DNA from: Cyprinodon diabolis
Taxonomy: Eukaryota; Chordata; Actinopteri; Cyprinodontiformes; Cyprinodontidae
Reading direction: 5' to 3'
NCBI GenBank assembly: GCA_030533445.1
Contig: CM060080.1
Span: 18,801,377 to 18,865,376, forward strand
DNA length: 64,000 nt
In this document: piece by piece, positions 35,889 through 47,750 of the stretch
How the letters are laid out: each line of letters begins with the position of its first letter
Numbering within the stretch: position 1 is the stretch's first letter
Notes under the pieces: generated by a model
What the model saw: only the letters and a program-made list of their open reading frames with translations
What the model was told of the DNA's origin: nothing
Databases searched by the model: none
Program-made: the position numbers and the translations under genes

Positions 35889-37981
35889 GTCCAGCATAGA
35901 GTGGGGGCCCAGAACCTCCAACTTATGGTCAAGATTTTTGTTTTTTTTCCACAAAAAAAATTTTGTAAATAAGAATCTTTCTACTATAATTTTCCTTCCA
36001 ATTTGCCACTGTAGTACTGGTGCAGTACTCTCACCTCCCCTTCTAACCAAACGGTTTGTCTCTTTCTTTAAAGTTGCACCAGTTAAATATGTAGGGCTTT
36101 CTACACTGCAGATGGAGACAGAAAAATTGGAAGCCTGAATTTCTCCTCTGCCCTGGATCAGGCAGCAGCTCCATAACTTTTACACAGAAATGGTACACAA
36201 CTCTCACCAGAGGAACACACCTAAAGCCAGGGGTACACCTTAAGTTTGGATCGCTCTCAACGACAGTCAACTTTTAATGCAGGCTGTCACAGTTTGTTAG
36301 CGCTATAATGGCAAAAAAAATCAGCAGTTTCTGACAGGGATCTGTTGGTTATCTTTTCTAGATGAAGTTTTGATTAGGACTACTCGAACAGGGATCATTA
36401 AGAGTATGTGCTGTTTGCATTAGACCAGGAGGCTCAAACCGGTTCCAGAAAGGTCCGTGTGGCTGCAGGTTTTCTTTCTTAATTAGACCAACGTGACTAC
36501 CAGGCATGCCCAATGCTCCAACATCAGGATCAGTCAGGTGAATCCGTTGATGGTAAATAAATAAACAATCTTGCAACAAAAAAAAATTCTGATCTTTCAC
36601 TTTCAATACATTAAAAGTGTCAAAATTATTACTAGAAAATGTTCAAAATTCTATTCAACTGGCAATAAATTCAGTAAATTTTCTAAAAGTATTTTTCATT
36701 ATAGACAAATAAACAATTACATATTTCTTCAGTGAAATTATTAATGACTATTAAATGCAAATTTTTACCTCACTGACATGTTTGTTTTTAACTATTAATA
36801 TTGATATTCATATTCATATTTGCTGGTACAACACAATCATGTAGCGTGCCATCCTTGAGAGGGGAGGGATATTCAGCCAGACTGAATAACATGGAGCATT
36901 ATTTAGTTTAGTAAACCACTATGGACTCTAAATAAATCTGGCAGGGACCAATCACAGCGCAGCAGGCAGGACTTTACGATATGTGACTCTCCGCGCCAGA
37001 ATTCCCCATTATGCAGTACCACTTTTCTGCTAGCGTAACAACGAGCTTAAAAGATATTTTTTGTCAAGCAAGTCACTGCCTTTTTTTATCATTAAATTCT
37101 TCTTTTCTTTAGCATTTTCCAACAATGGAAAATGCATTAGAGAATAAAGTCAGCACAAGGAAAAGAAAGACAGGATATGTTCAAGTTAAAATAAGTCTGT
37201 CTTTTACATCCAAAAAACATCTTTCTTACTCTTAAAGATTCATACACTTCTGGATTTTGGTTTATTCTTGCATTCATACTCCAAAACTTTGAAACTGTGG
37301 GAGAGTTTGTTCAGATGGCAGAATTGTAACTAAATGGCTAAAAGAAAAACGAAAACAAGCCATTCAAAAATGTGTTTGCTGCCAAATCCTCTTACAGCAA
37401 ATTGCATTAGCTCAGGGCCAGCACAAGCTTCTGGGGCTCCAAATATTTGGCTGCCACACATTCTCAGTCAAAGCTCTCGTTCTTCTAACAGAGGTTCAGT
37501 TTTACACCAGAAAGCAGATGTTCAAAAGTTACTTTGGGTTATTTTGCTCCCTTTAGCTTTAATCTATTTTAGTTTTTTTGATTATTTCTTGTTCATTATA
37601 AACTTGTTCAGCAGTTCCCAGATTTAAAAAAACAAAACAAACAAACAGTTATTTGACAGTAATCCAGCAAAATAGTAACTTTCTGTGATTCTGTATCACT
37701 TCCTTAAGAGAGGAAAGCCATATAAATTATTTCGGAATAAGCTGCCTGCTTACAGATTGTTGAACCTAAGCCTGTTGGAAAGTTCAGTGGAGGAAAAAAG
37801 TGTGGTAGATTATTAGGACCAAGGATGCCAGCAGCCTTGAGAGTATTGTGGTGGAGCATTTTTTTTATTACATTTTTACACAGTGAGGACTGCAGCAGGA
37901 GTCAGTACTAAAGGCGTCCCCACTCACATGTGTGCATGACATGAACTTACACTGCCGCATCCTTTTGGTTGAGCCATACTT
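35889..37981. other. Non-coding DNA
   Basis: No recognisable gene. A slightly G/C-richer patch near 36840-37040 has a 'ccaatcacagcgcagcagg' phrase of the kind seen in transposon promoters, but no element boundaries were found. Confidence 0.45.
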
Positions 37982-38650
37982 CAGGGGTCGGCAACCCGCG
38001 GCTCCAGAGTTGAAGAAGCTCTTTAATGCCCCCTTACAGCTCCCTGGAGCTTTTTCATGTATGAAAACGTGTATGAAAACGTATATTTTTTGTTTACTTA
38101 AATATGGTGTGCAGGAGGTCAAACAACCACTCATTATGTTTTCCTATGCTGTTATTATTTGTATAATAAATTCATTTAAACAATAAATGTAAACATTTCT
38201 TTCAACAGAAATTTGCGTCACTGAAATCAGTGGCCTTAGACTGCAACAAACGTTTTAGCATGGGGCGGTGCCAGGCAAACAAATCGGCGGGTGCGTGTCT
38301 GACGGTGGATCCCAAAGGGTAAGGTAGCTGATGAGAACAGAGGATTTAAAGAAATATAGACTGAATCATTTGCTTTCATATCAATGCAGACAGATTGCCT
38401 GTATTTTTGCTTTGTAATGAGAGGTTGTCAAAAAATAAAAAAGAGTAATTTGGAAAGTCACTTCCAGGGAAGGCAAGCTAAATATGCAGCCAATCACAAA
38501 GCGGGAAGTGAAAGAACAAGTGTGATTGTAGAACTTCTGGATAAATTAGAGAAGAGCAAAGATAGATTTAATAAGTGGATTGCATCTCCAAATTCGCTAG
38601 TTTTATTGCAAGCATGGAAAACCGTTCACAGATCGGACAGGTAGCGCTCT
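37982..38650 (+). mobile_element. hAT-like transposon, left part
   Basis: Starts CAGGGGTCGGCAACCCGCGG, a hAT-type terminus, and matches 13396-13625 over the first 200 bp. Further in it carries the transposase fragment described separately. No right terminus was recognised, so the element is 3'-truncated or its end has been lost. Confidence 0.7.
38432..38641 (+). pseudogene. hAT transposase N-terminal fragment
   Basis: Peptide KIKKSNLESHFQGRQAKYAA, then ERTSVIVELLDKLEKSKDRF and NKWIASPNS. The 'KSNLE.HF' block looks like the end of a BED-type zinc finger, where His follows the Leu. 'L..K.E.SK..F.KW.ASPNS' matches the linker of ZBED/GTF2IRD2-like hAT transposases as I remember them. After SPNS the frame shifts and stops at 38642-38644, and nothing of the catalytic core is present, so it is a dead fragment. 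The upstream codons in the same frame (from 38384) are probably leader or intron of the element. Confidence 0.55.
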
Positions 38651-39989
38651 GATGCAGGTAAGTAAACTTTCTTCCATTTTTTCCCCAAATCCTAAATATA
38701 AAAATAACAGTAAGAAACGCTGGTGACAGAGGATGTTAGATTTTGATGGTACAGGGCAATTTTCTGATGGATTTCAGTTCCTGCTTGGTTCCTCATGACT
38801 CAATCAACTCCTGCCAACAGAAACACGTCCACCATGTTTCCATAATTTCATCAATAAAACAAAACCTAAACCAAGCGGTGAAGGGCGGTGTTGCCATATG
38901 AGCTTTATATAAGATTTCTAAATTTTTGCAGCCCCAAACAGATTCGTTTTTTGTTTTATTGTTCCAATGTAGCTCTTTGAACATTTTGGGTTGCCTGCCA
39001 TACTTGAACCAGAGTCCTACTGGACTAATGTATGAACAGTACTCTACCTCTAAAGCCTGAAGTCCTGATTTCAGATGAAAATGATTTCTTTGTATTACAA
39101 TCTTCAAATTAGTGTCACATAAGTAAAGGTGCTCAATAGTTCTTTAAGTCAATCAAGTATGGCATTTCCTAAAGTGGGCACAGAGGTCTTTCATAGTATT
39201 TTAGACTATTTTAAGGTTCTGTCTGTTGACAGACCTCTCTTTTTGAACAGAATCAGTAAAAAACTTGTTTTTCTCTGATATTTAAGCTTACTGCGAAGCT
39301 TCTGTCAAGTATTGTTGACAGACTTGGTGAGCATCAAATCAAATGACTAGTTCCAGATTGACAACAACTTTTAATTGCTTTTTCAGGCTAGATAAGTTGT
39401 GCATCCCGAGAAGAGTACCTGAAAAGGTGTGATGAAATTAAATCTGGGGAAAGAGAGAAGTGTGTTAGCTTGTTAAAACATTATTACTTTTATCAGCACA
39501 GCAGAAAAACAAGCATAAGAAAACCAATTAAGGTCCAAACAAAGTAATTTTCTTTTTTACACAACCAAAAACAGATTCTGCTCACTGATTTACATTTCTC
39601 ATGACTCACATTTCGGCTGTTTACTGATCTCATGAACAAGAACGTGTTCCCCACACGCTCCGCACTTTAGTGATCAGGTTTTTACCCCAAAGCAGCAACT
39701 TCAGCAGGCTGTTTTTTTAAGCTGATCAGTTAAACTCCCTGTTAAAAGTAGCAAGCTGATTAAAACCAGCTTCGATGCAGAAAAGAATGTGAATTTAGAA
39801 AAATGATTTTAGCAACATTATTTATATCTCTCAAATGATATTCATCCCTTCCAAGCAACTAGCAAACCATAATATCAGTCATTTTATAAGTATATCTATT
39901 GTTTGTGAAATGTTTACTGGAAGAAAAGCCAATGTTGAAAAAAATCTTATATATACTTAAGAGACAGTGAGTCTGGTCAGAGCTGATTT
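38651..39989. other. Non-coding DNA
   Basis: No recognisable gene or named repeat. The 104-codon minus-strand frame at 38793-39107 has no family resemblance I can see. Confidence 0.45.
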
Positions 39990-40226
39990 GAAGATTGATG
40001 CAACTCAATGCAGGAGTCCAACACGCAGAACAAGCTAAAATAAAAATGGTTCAAAGTAAGGTGAATCCATGTGTTAAAATGCCCCAGACATAAAATACAA
40101 TTGAGGATCTGAGAAAATAATTGTTTTCCTTCAATCCAATCTGGCTGAGGTTGACCGGTTTGTCAAACCAGAACAGTTTCAGTCTCTGCTTGAGGAGCTG
40201 GTAGAGACAAATATCAATAATTGCAG
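39990..40226 (+). pseudogene. Tc1-like transposase fragment, family C
   Basis: About 240 bp of the C-terminal half of another Tc1-like transposase. It runs from the block of the second catalytic Asp ('caatgcaggagtccaac' near 40005) through 'gtgttaaaatgccccagac' (40073), where the Pro-Asp-Leu-Asn-Pro-Ile-Glu motif should follow but is shortened, to 'atccaatctggctgagg' and 'gagctggtagagacaaatat' near 40195. Frameshifts and deletions are present and no terminal repeats were found. It differs from the copies at 5.2, 18.4, 53.7 and 57.5 kb. Confidence 0.7.
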
Positions 40227-43200
40227 AGATTCTCTGTGTTCTCTAAACCTAAAATAAACTCATCATGGTAAAGCTTATTGACATATGTATAATAGACTAA
40301 TGCCAAATTATCTGTAATGTTAAAAACTTCAATACTCCAATTTTCTTGCTTCCGATTAAAAAGCCGTTGCAATTAAGCAGAGCAATCATTGAATTCTGCA
40401 TACATGATTAAAAAGCTTTATATGTGATTCACATTATGTAACTATCTATATTTCCAGTGATTGTAAATAAAAATCTTAAATCTCCCTTGTTGCTATTCTT
40501 AGTTAACGGCTATGTAGTGCAGATCAGGGAAATGGTAAATAACAATGATGGGAAATTCAAATATTCAGCTGAGTGTCGCCTTGCCAGGCAGAGTAAATAA
40601 GGAAGTGAGGAGAGAGCCTTAGTAATGATTTAAGTATGGTTAGCAGTGATTTCAGCCTGAGGGACGAAGTGTGTGGGCCCAGCGAGCTGACTGATTAAGT
40701 GGCCTTGTTTATACTCAGAGCTATAATAGAATCTGGGCCGTTCCCAAATGAACTAACAGTGCCACGTGCCAGCCACCGCTGAGCTGTTTGGTGGCAATTT
40801 CTGCATGGTCAAAGTTAAAATGAAATTTAGTTTCCTGTTAGGGAATTGGAGTCTCTGTGTTCTTTGTTGGTATTGTATTTTCTTTCTGTTTTTCTCAGAT
40901 ATGAGAAAGTGTTTCAACTCTGGTTGCTGCTTTGCATTCTAGCCTGTCGGCAGCATCCAAAATTTGCTCTGTCAGCAACAATGCAAGTGTAAATTTGGTC
41001 TAGTGTGGCGTTATAAGGATCAGTCAGGCTGTCGACTGAACCATAATTTAAAGGTTGTTCTGTTTGATTTGTTGTTGGGATTCATGAAGGGAATTTGTGA
41101 TTTGGACTTTTGAATTCTCTGTGATTCTACTTCCTTTAAATTTTCCCTGTTTTGGTCACTTTTCCTTTCTTAGATTTGCTACATGTGTTTCCTTGGTCTA
41201 AAAACACAATGAGGTGATGATCAAGTTCACAGATCTGTTTCAAAATCATCTATTTTAAGGCTCTCCACATTTCTTTCTTTGTGTACTTGGATTCATCAGG
41301 TTTTCAAGATTACCAGGGTGGGTGATTCTGTCAACACAACAAGCTTCAGAAAGCTTAACATGTTACCATGTGTGCATATTATTTATTTAATATAAACAAA
41401 AAATGCGTAATCCTTTGCCAATCTTCTCATTTCTATAATAATCAGATAAAATAATTGTAATGCATCACTGAAGGATTACTATTGGGATTCTTTTTGGGTT
41501 TCTGCACCATTACCATTACCAAGAAGTCAGAAATTCCATAATCTTATATCCATAAATAAAATAATTAAAATCCAAAGCTTAATTCCTCAGTTAGCTCAAA
41601 TATTACATAAAACTAGTTAAAGAAATGTATTTTATTTACTTTTTTTCACTTAATTATTGATAAATCATATTAATTTAAAATGCTTATTTAGTGAAATGAA
41701 CCAGCATTATTGCGAATGTCTTGATTCCATCCAGACATTAAAATCTCCTCAGCTTACCGCTAACATCTAGAAGGGAATCTAACCCAGAATCCAGACAGCC
41801 ACCTTGAACTGCAGCCTAATAGGCTAATATAATGTATATGAGATGAAGAATAGCCCAGTTTGAGAAAAGCCTTGCTTGCTCTGAAAAATAACACTATGCT
41901 GAGGAAACTTTGTGTAATTTTTCTGTATGTTTAATCATTGCCTTTGCCTTCTTGTTAGAATATATAGTATCTAGTAAATCAGTATAGTGTGGTAACACAT
42001 CTACCCTCAGGCACAATGTGTCTTAAAATAAGTTCAATAAAATAAATTTCAATAACAGTCTTTATAAAGAATTAAATAAGTTTTTATAATGAATTTAAAA
42101 GGTGAGATCATCAGGAGTAAGCAAATTGCAGAAACTCCCTCAAGAAAAGATTTGTTTTCCAACTTGAAAAAACTATTTTGTTCTCATATTTTCATTCACA
42201 GCAAACCAAAGAATAAAGTATCTTATTGTGTGACTGATGCAGATATTCTACAATAAACCTGTATTTTGTCTTTTTTTCAATGCTAGGGCTGGTGGCATTT
42301 TTAAGTAACACAATGTGTTAAAACAAAGAAAAAACAGAGCATATCCACATGACAAAGACCAGAGCTGAATTCCCCACGGCAGCCAATTTGTGCATTCTAA
42401 ACAGAACATTTGACAGTGTTCACAGGTGGGTAGCTACTGATGCCGCATCCCCAGCAGCTGAGAGGAACTCAGTAGTAGCCCAGTAAGGAGGGTGTACAGC
42501 ATGTCTTTAAAGTCCACGGTATACCCATCTGTACTGCTACTTACAAATAAACAAGGACAGCAGTGTACTCCTCACGTATTCATTTATGCAGCTGCACAGT
42601 GAGCCATGCAAGTGGTGGAGCACTTAAAAATGTCACGTAGACCTTTTACTTCTGTATCTGCTTTGTTCTTTGAACCAACAATCTTCCTGATAAGAAACAA
42701 ACTTCTAGCTTTGTGCTGATTTTCAAAGCTGAGCCTGGTTTTAGGATTTATCTGACAGGAGTCTCTCTTTCACCTGTAAATATATAATGACCCTATGCAC
42801 TACTAACAATAATATCTCCTATGGCTTTAATTAATTAACATTATCAGAGTTTAAAAGAAGATATTTATGAAATGACCTGGATGTACATATTCCTTTTGGA
42901 TCAGCATAGAGTTCACCTTTTTTTAATTTCTTAGCTTTATCAAAAATACATTTAATCTAATAAATATTTCATAATCATCTTTATTATTATTTTATACATA
43001 TTTAAATATCTTGATTATAAATACACTAACAGTACACACAGAACCGGTAGGGGTCAAAGATGGCTAACAGATGGCAACCTTGGTACTTTGCTCTGTTAGT
43101 TTTTGCATATTTTTTTGTTTTTATTTTGCGCTCAGCCACCATTCACTTTCACAATAAAGGAACTTGTCAGGCATCTTTTTTCCCAGTTGCACTACTTTCT

Positions 43201-43670
43201 ATTGGATTTGTTAACAGGTAGGCATACCCAGTAAGTTTCAAGAACAAGGACTCTGAAAACGTTTCCTTGAAACCCCTCCGGCTAATATTATTCTGACAAC
43301 TGTGGTCAATAATTGTTTTGATTGGCTTGAATTAAAGCATCTGAATATATGGATATCCAAAGCTCCCTATTGGACCCTCTACAGTTTGTTAACTGAGCAA
43401 ACATGTTGGTGGATGACCCTGTATGAGGACATCACCTTGGCCTTGTGCCAGATATAGTAATAAAAAGACAGTAAATACAGGTCTTAGTAAGCCTTGGAGC
43501 TCTGTCTCACCAGAGGTGATAAAAACCAAGAGTGAGCCCCCTGGGGTTCTATTTTCTTGTCCTTCTGATTTGAAGACCAGATCCCCACCATAGCTGCGTG
43601 TTGTGCTGTCTGGAAACATGTGGTGAATGTTGCGGTGTTGTGCCTTTTCTGGTGGAAGCTGCTTGCCAGT
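40227..43670. other. Long non-coding stretch
   Basis: About 3.4 kb of A+T-rich DNA with no open frame of 60 codons or more until 43389, and no recognised repeat. Such a lack of frames fits plain intronic sequence. Confidence 0.55.
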
Positions 43671-44034
43671 TGTTGGGTTTTAATCCAGAGAAATGTGAGT
43701 TTAAAAGATTAAAAGAAAATAATCAACACAGAGACAGGGTTTTGTGACGTCAGCGTCTGCAGAGCGGAGAGAAGCTGCTGGCTCGGAAAACCAGCACCTT
43801 CTCACACAGATCATTCATGGCAAAGCCTTTTATTAACAGTATACAACATCAAACAGGCGGGCCTAAAACAGAAGACCCAGTAATGATTATCTGGGAGGAT
43901 GCAGGTAATAAGATAGTGTGAATTGACCAACTGGCTGGATGGAAGTCACACAACCGTGTGATTCTGCCTCATGACCTGCTGGAGGTCATAAAAGTTTATG
44001 ACCCTTCTGGTTGAATCACAGGATAGTTATCACA
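43671..44034 (-). mobile_element. Solo LTR, type 3, minus strand
   Basis: 364 bp. On the minus strand it begins TGTGATAACT and ends AAACCCAACA (TG..CA). A perfect 5-bp duplication CCAGT flanks it (43666-43670 and 44035-44039). On the minus strand 'gtatactgttaataaaagg' near 43825-43843 looks like a combined TATA/poly-A signal region, as in compact LTRs. A TGACGTCA CRE palindrome lies inside at about 43746-43753. It is unrelated in sequence to LTR types 1 and 2. No internal coding region survives. Confidence 0.8.
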
Positions 44035-44039
44035 CCAGT

Positions 44040-46166
44040 CACTACCTTCCCATTCCTAAGGACAGGCTTGTCAAGCTTGGAGCCTGCAAGAAAGGGGAAT
44101 CTGCTGGAATATGTGTTTCTTGATTGTCTCCCAGTCAAGCCGATCATGAGGAGCCTGCCTCTCCACAGAACACGGCCGAGAAGTCAGCAGCCTGCTTGCT
44201 TCTTGTCCCTGCCAACCAAGCTAAGCCACTGCACACACTGAGTTATCTGTTTTGCATTGTAAACCATCAGAATGGCTCACCCGCATCAAACGAATCGTCA
44301 AACGACGCAGGTTAAAATCGCCTTCAAAAAGCTGGCCTCCAATCGGCATACAGTGGGAACAGAGCTGTCTGTAGACAGAGTCAACATACAGGAGTTGACT
44401 CAGGTAATCCATTGATGTAGTCAGAACCACCTTGAAACCTTTAAACAAAAATTCAAAATCAATATTCTATTTTACTAGATTATCATTTAGTATGTTTTTA
44501 TCATGTTTTTCAGTTTTGTGTTATTTGAATTACATGTGTGAATTTATCATTTTCTTTAATGGGAAGTTATATAAACTTTCAAGCAAACATGTATATCATG
44601 AGAATTCAGGATCTTGTGTTTTATTAGCAGATGATTTACTACTTAGTTCAGACCTCTTTTAATATGGAACAGGATCATTCCTTAGGTCTGTTGTACTGAC
44701 AGGTAAAAACAGGCAAAAATCGTTATTTTTAAAGTAAAAGCCAGTACAAGGTCTGCAGTCTACTAAATCTGACAGACTGATTAAAAGTTAACCACATAAA
44801 AAAGGTTGAAGCCTGTTCTCATAGTTTGAATAACTTCAGGCTGCTAAAGATGTTGGAGGAGAGGACTGTTCCCGCAGTTTCACTTCATTAATGAAGAAAA
44901 AATGAATTTAAAAAGCCTTTCTTTTGCATCTTTTATGTTCAAACAAAGCTGGATTAAAACCTTGGTTTTCTAGTTCTTCATTGTTTTTTTAGTTTCACAT
45001 TTGCCACCATAAATCTTAGAAGATGCATCAATAAAATAATAGAAAAAAAAAAAAAAACCTTCAGGTTTTCAAAGTTTATAGTAGCTGCAAATAGCCTTTA
45101 TTGTGTGTGTGTGTGTTTTTTTTTGTCCAAACTTCAATATTTACACTGTAAGCTGGCCATTATAAGCAGAAATCATTTACGCCTGGTAACATGAGTTTGT
45201 TGATAGAGTCACGGACAAAAAAGGAGAATATAATGGGAGCTCAGAACTAGAATGCACAGAATGTGCAGTACATCTGATCCCATTTGTCTTACATTGGCAT
45301 CTTATCAGTTCTTTCTTATCTTTCATGGGGATATATCTGCAATATTACCTGAAGTGCTTCTCTCAACTTTTTGAACTCCTCTACATCTGCTAAACTTGAG
45401 TCTGTAGAGAAGATAGTTGTGACCTTAGGAGAAAAAGAAGGCTGTCACTCCCACTCCCAAACACTCCCATATGATATAAATGATGGAGGAGTTCACATTT
45501 GCATGAGTTTAGTGGAATCTGCTTAGTTTTTTTAATCCAATTTGGGAAAGGAAGCTCTTAGCAGATTCAAAAAGCTGCAAAAACCTAAAGAGATTACACT
45601 GCTTTGTTAATTCCCTCCAGAATATTTATAACCAGCCACAAGTATTACTGACAATTAGAGGATTTAAATGAGGGAATGAGAGCAGCCTGTCTCATCATTT
45701 TATATGTTTGCATAGTGACATCCTAGTATTTGAAAGACATTATAATTCCCTCCCCTTGTTAAAAAAGATAATGATTAGAAAAAAACATTTCTGATAAGGA
45801 CAACAGGTTCCTGGTAATGCAAAGCAAAAAAAAAGTTACTTTAAAAACAATAAAAAAAAAAAAAAACGTTTTGATAAGCAATTAAGAAATCTTAGAGTTA
45901 CTGTGGCTTGTTAAGACATCTCGTAAAGCTATATAATGGCTGAAAGAAATATAGAAAAGAAAAGGATAAAAATCTGTTTCAGAGAAGTACGAGCAGGTTT
46001 ACAGAAGTTACAGTCTTGCTTGGCAACTAGGCTCAAGCTTCAACAGCTAAGGGAAATGCATAAAGAACTGGGACACATTCTGCCTTTGTAGTCAAGACAA
46101 AAAAGAATGAATACATAAATTAGTAGATCCTCTAAGCAGAAAAAAAGCATCCGAGTATTCATTAAA
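44040..46166. other. Mostly non-coding; one unexplained open patch
   Basis: The patch at 44270-44420 is G/C-richer and open on both strands (see findings). The rest is A+T-rich, with a short GT repeat near 45102-45115 and A tracts near 45042 and 45853. No gene is assigned. Confidence 0.45.
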
Positions 46167-46180
46167 GGGGGGGGGGGGGG
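46167..46180 (+). repeat. Poly-G tract, 14 bases
   Basis: A run of 14 G, unusual in this A+T-rich context. Confidence 0.9.
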
Positions 46181-47714
46181 AAACTCCCTCTTGGCAAAAG
46201 CTCCATCTAGCCAACGAAACTATGAAGTCTGTTAGAAGGTGGATTGCTTGTTGATTATTCTCTATAGAAGATGATAGCATCTCCTGCAGGTTCAATGTTA
46301 TCTGATTGTGAATGAGTGCTGGTTGTAATAACTCATATAAAGAATTATGCAGCTTTTAAAATGCTCTTTCTCTACAGTTTCTAGAGTTGCACATTCTCTC
46401 CTAAATGTGAAAGAAAAAAAATCACATGTGTTTGTATTCACTTGGTGCTAATGTGCTAAAAGCATACAGTCTGCATCTTGTGTGCATGGTTAATTAATTT
46501 GCTCAGATTAGAATTAATGTGCTTGTGTTCGCGTGAGAGAGTCGCTTCCACTTGAAGGCAGCCATTTTCCCCAGTGTTGGTTTATGACTGTGTGGGAAGG
46601 CTGACTGGGGATTGGCAGCAGATTGTAGGCCAGCCAGAAAGTGAAACTCTCTGCTAGGTAAAGAGAGTTGATGGAGCACAGTCCACGGGGGAAAGTCAAC
46701 ACTTCCTTCCCCTGCCAACACCTCCTGCCTGGCCTGCTTGCTCTGAGACATCCCAGAGCTGCTCTCAACACGGTGTCTGGAAGCATCCAGCAGGGATGGA
46801 GCCAAAAAACCACAGACTGGGAAACGCAGGTAGAAAATTTATGAGATTTCTTTTTTTTTTTTTTTTTGCTGTGTAAGCAAGGGCTTTGGATTTTGTTCAA
46901 GCCCAAACACTTTATAAAGTACCTGCTGTGCTGAAGTTGAAACCAAACAACCCTAGGATTAATTTTTCTTACTTTTATGTAATCTAATCTTACGACACAG
47001 AGGTTATGTGTGGTTCTGAAAAAAAAAAGTTGAGAATGGCTCAAAGAGTATCCCCAATTATTAACAAATTATCTAATGTGTTAAAAATAGAAGACTTACA
47101 TTGTATTAACTCTTGCTATTTCGAACACTGCCCACCTATAACTTGATCAAATTTGACCACAGACCCATTGTACATTTACATAGTGTATTTAAATTTGCCA
47201 GCCTTCTAATTAGCAAGAAAATTGTCACACAATCATAAATTGTTCAACAAGCAAAGCATATCCTATTACTAATCTTTTTCAAATAAGCACAAATCTATTT
47301 GAAAATAATCCATGATGCAGTACTCATCCCCCTGCAAATTTTTCATTATGTATAACATCCATGCAAACATAGACTTTACCGCTAATTGATTTGACCTACA
47401 CCCAATGACAGGCATTAGCTGTTAAACACTTTACGAACAGTTAAAATATTATATTTGATAGGATGTTCACGTAGCAATAACGATGAAAACATCAAGACGC
47501 TGCTTCATCTGAAACTAGGCTGCTTTTTGACTGTGAAAGATTTAATCAAGTAGATTTTGAAGGAGCCTGCAGAGGATACAAGAATGAGCAAGACAGTTTG
47601 CTTTAGAAGATGTAGCATGAAGGAGATGTAGTCCATCTTAGCAGCAGGCAGAAAACTATTTGTATTACCTTATTTTATCAAGTAGGACATATACTTTTTT
47701 GTGTCAGATGGTAT
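46181..47714. other. Non-coding or unassigned
   Basis: Includes a G/C-richer patch (46500-46830) open in two minus-strand frames, discussed in findings, and a 17-base T tract at 46851-46867. No gene is assigned. Confidence 0.4.
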
Positions 47715-47750
47715 ATGTTTAATGTCTATATTTATATAGACATTAAACAT
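47715..47750. repeat. Near-perfect 36-bp palindrome
   Basis: The arm 47715-47731 (ATGTTTAATGTCTATAT) is exactly complementary to 47734-47750, with only TT between. It could extrude as a cruciform. No adjacent element was identified. Confidence 0.9.
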
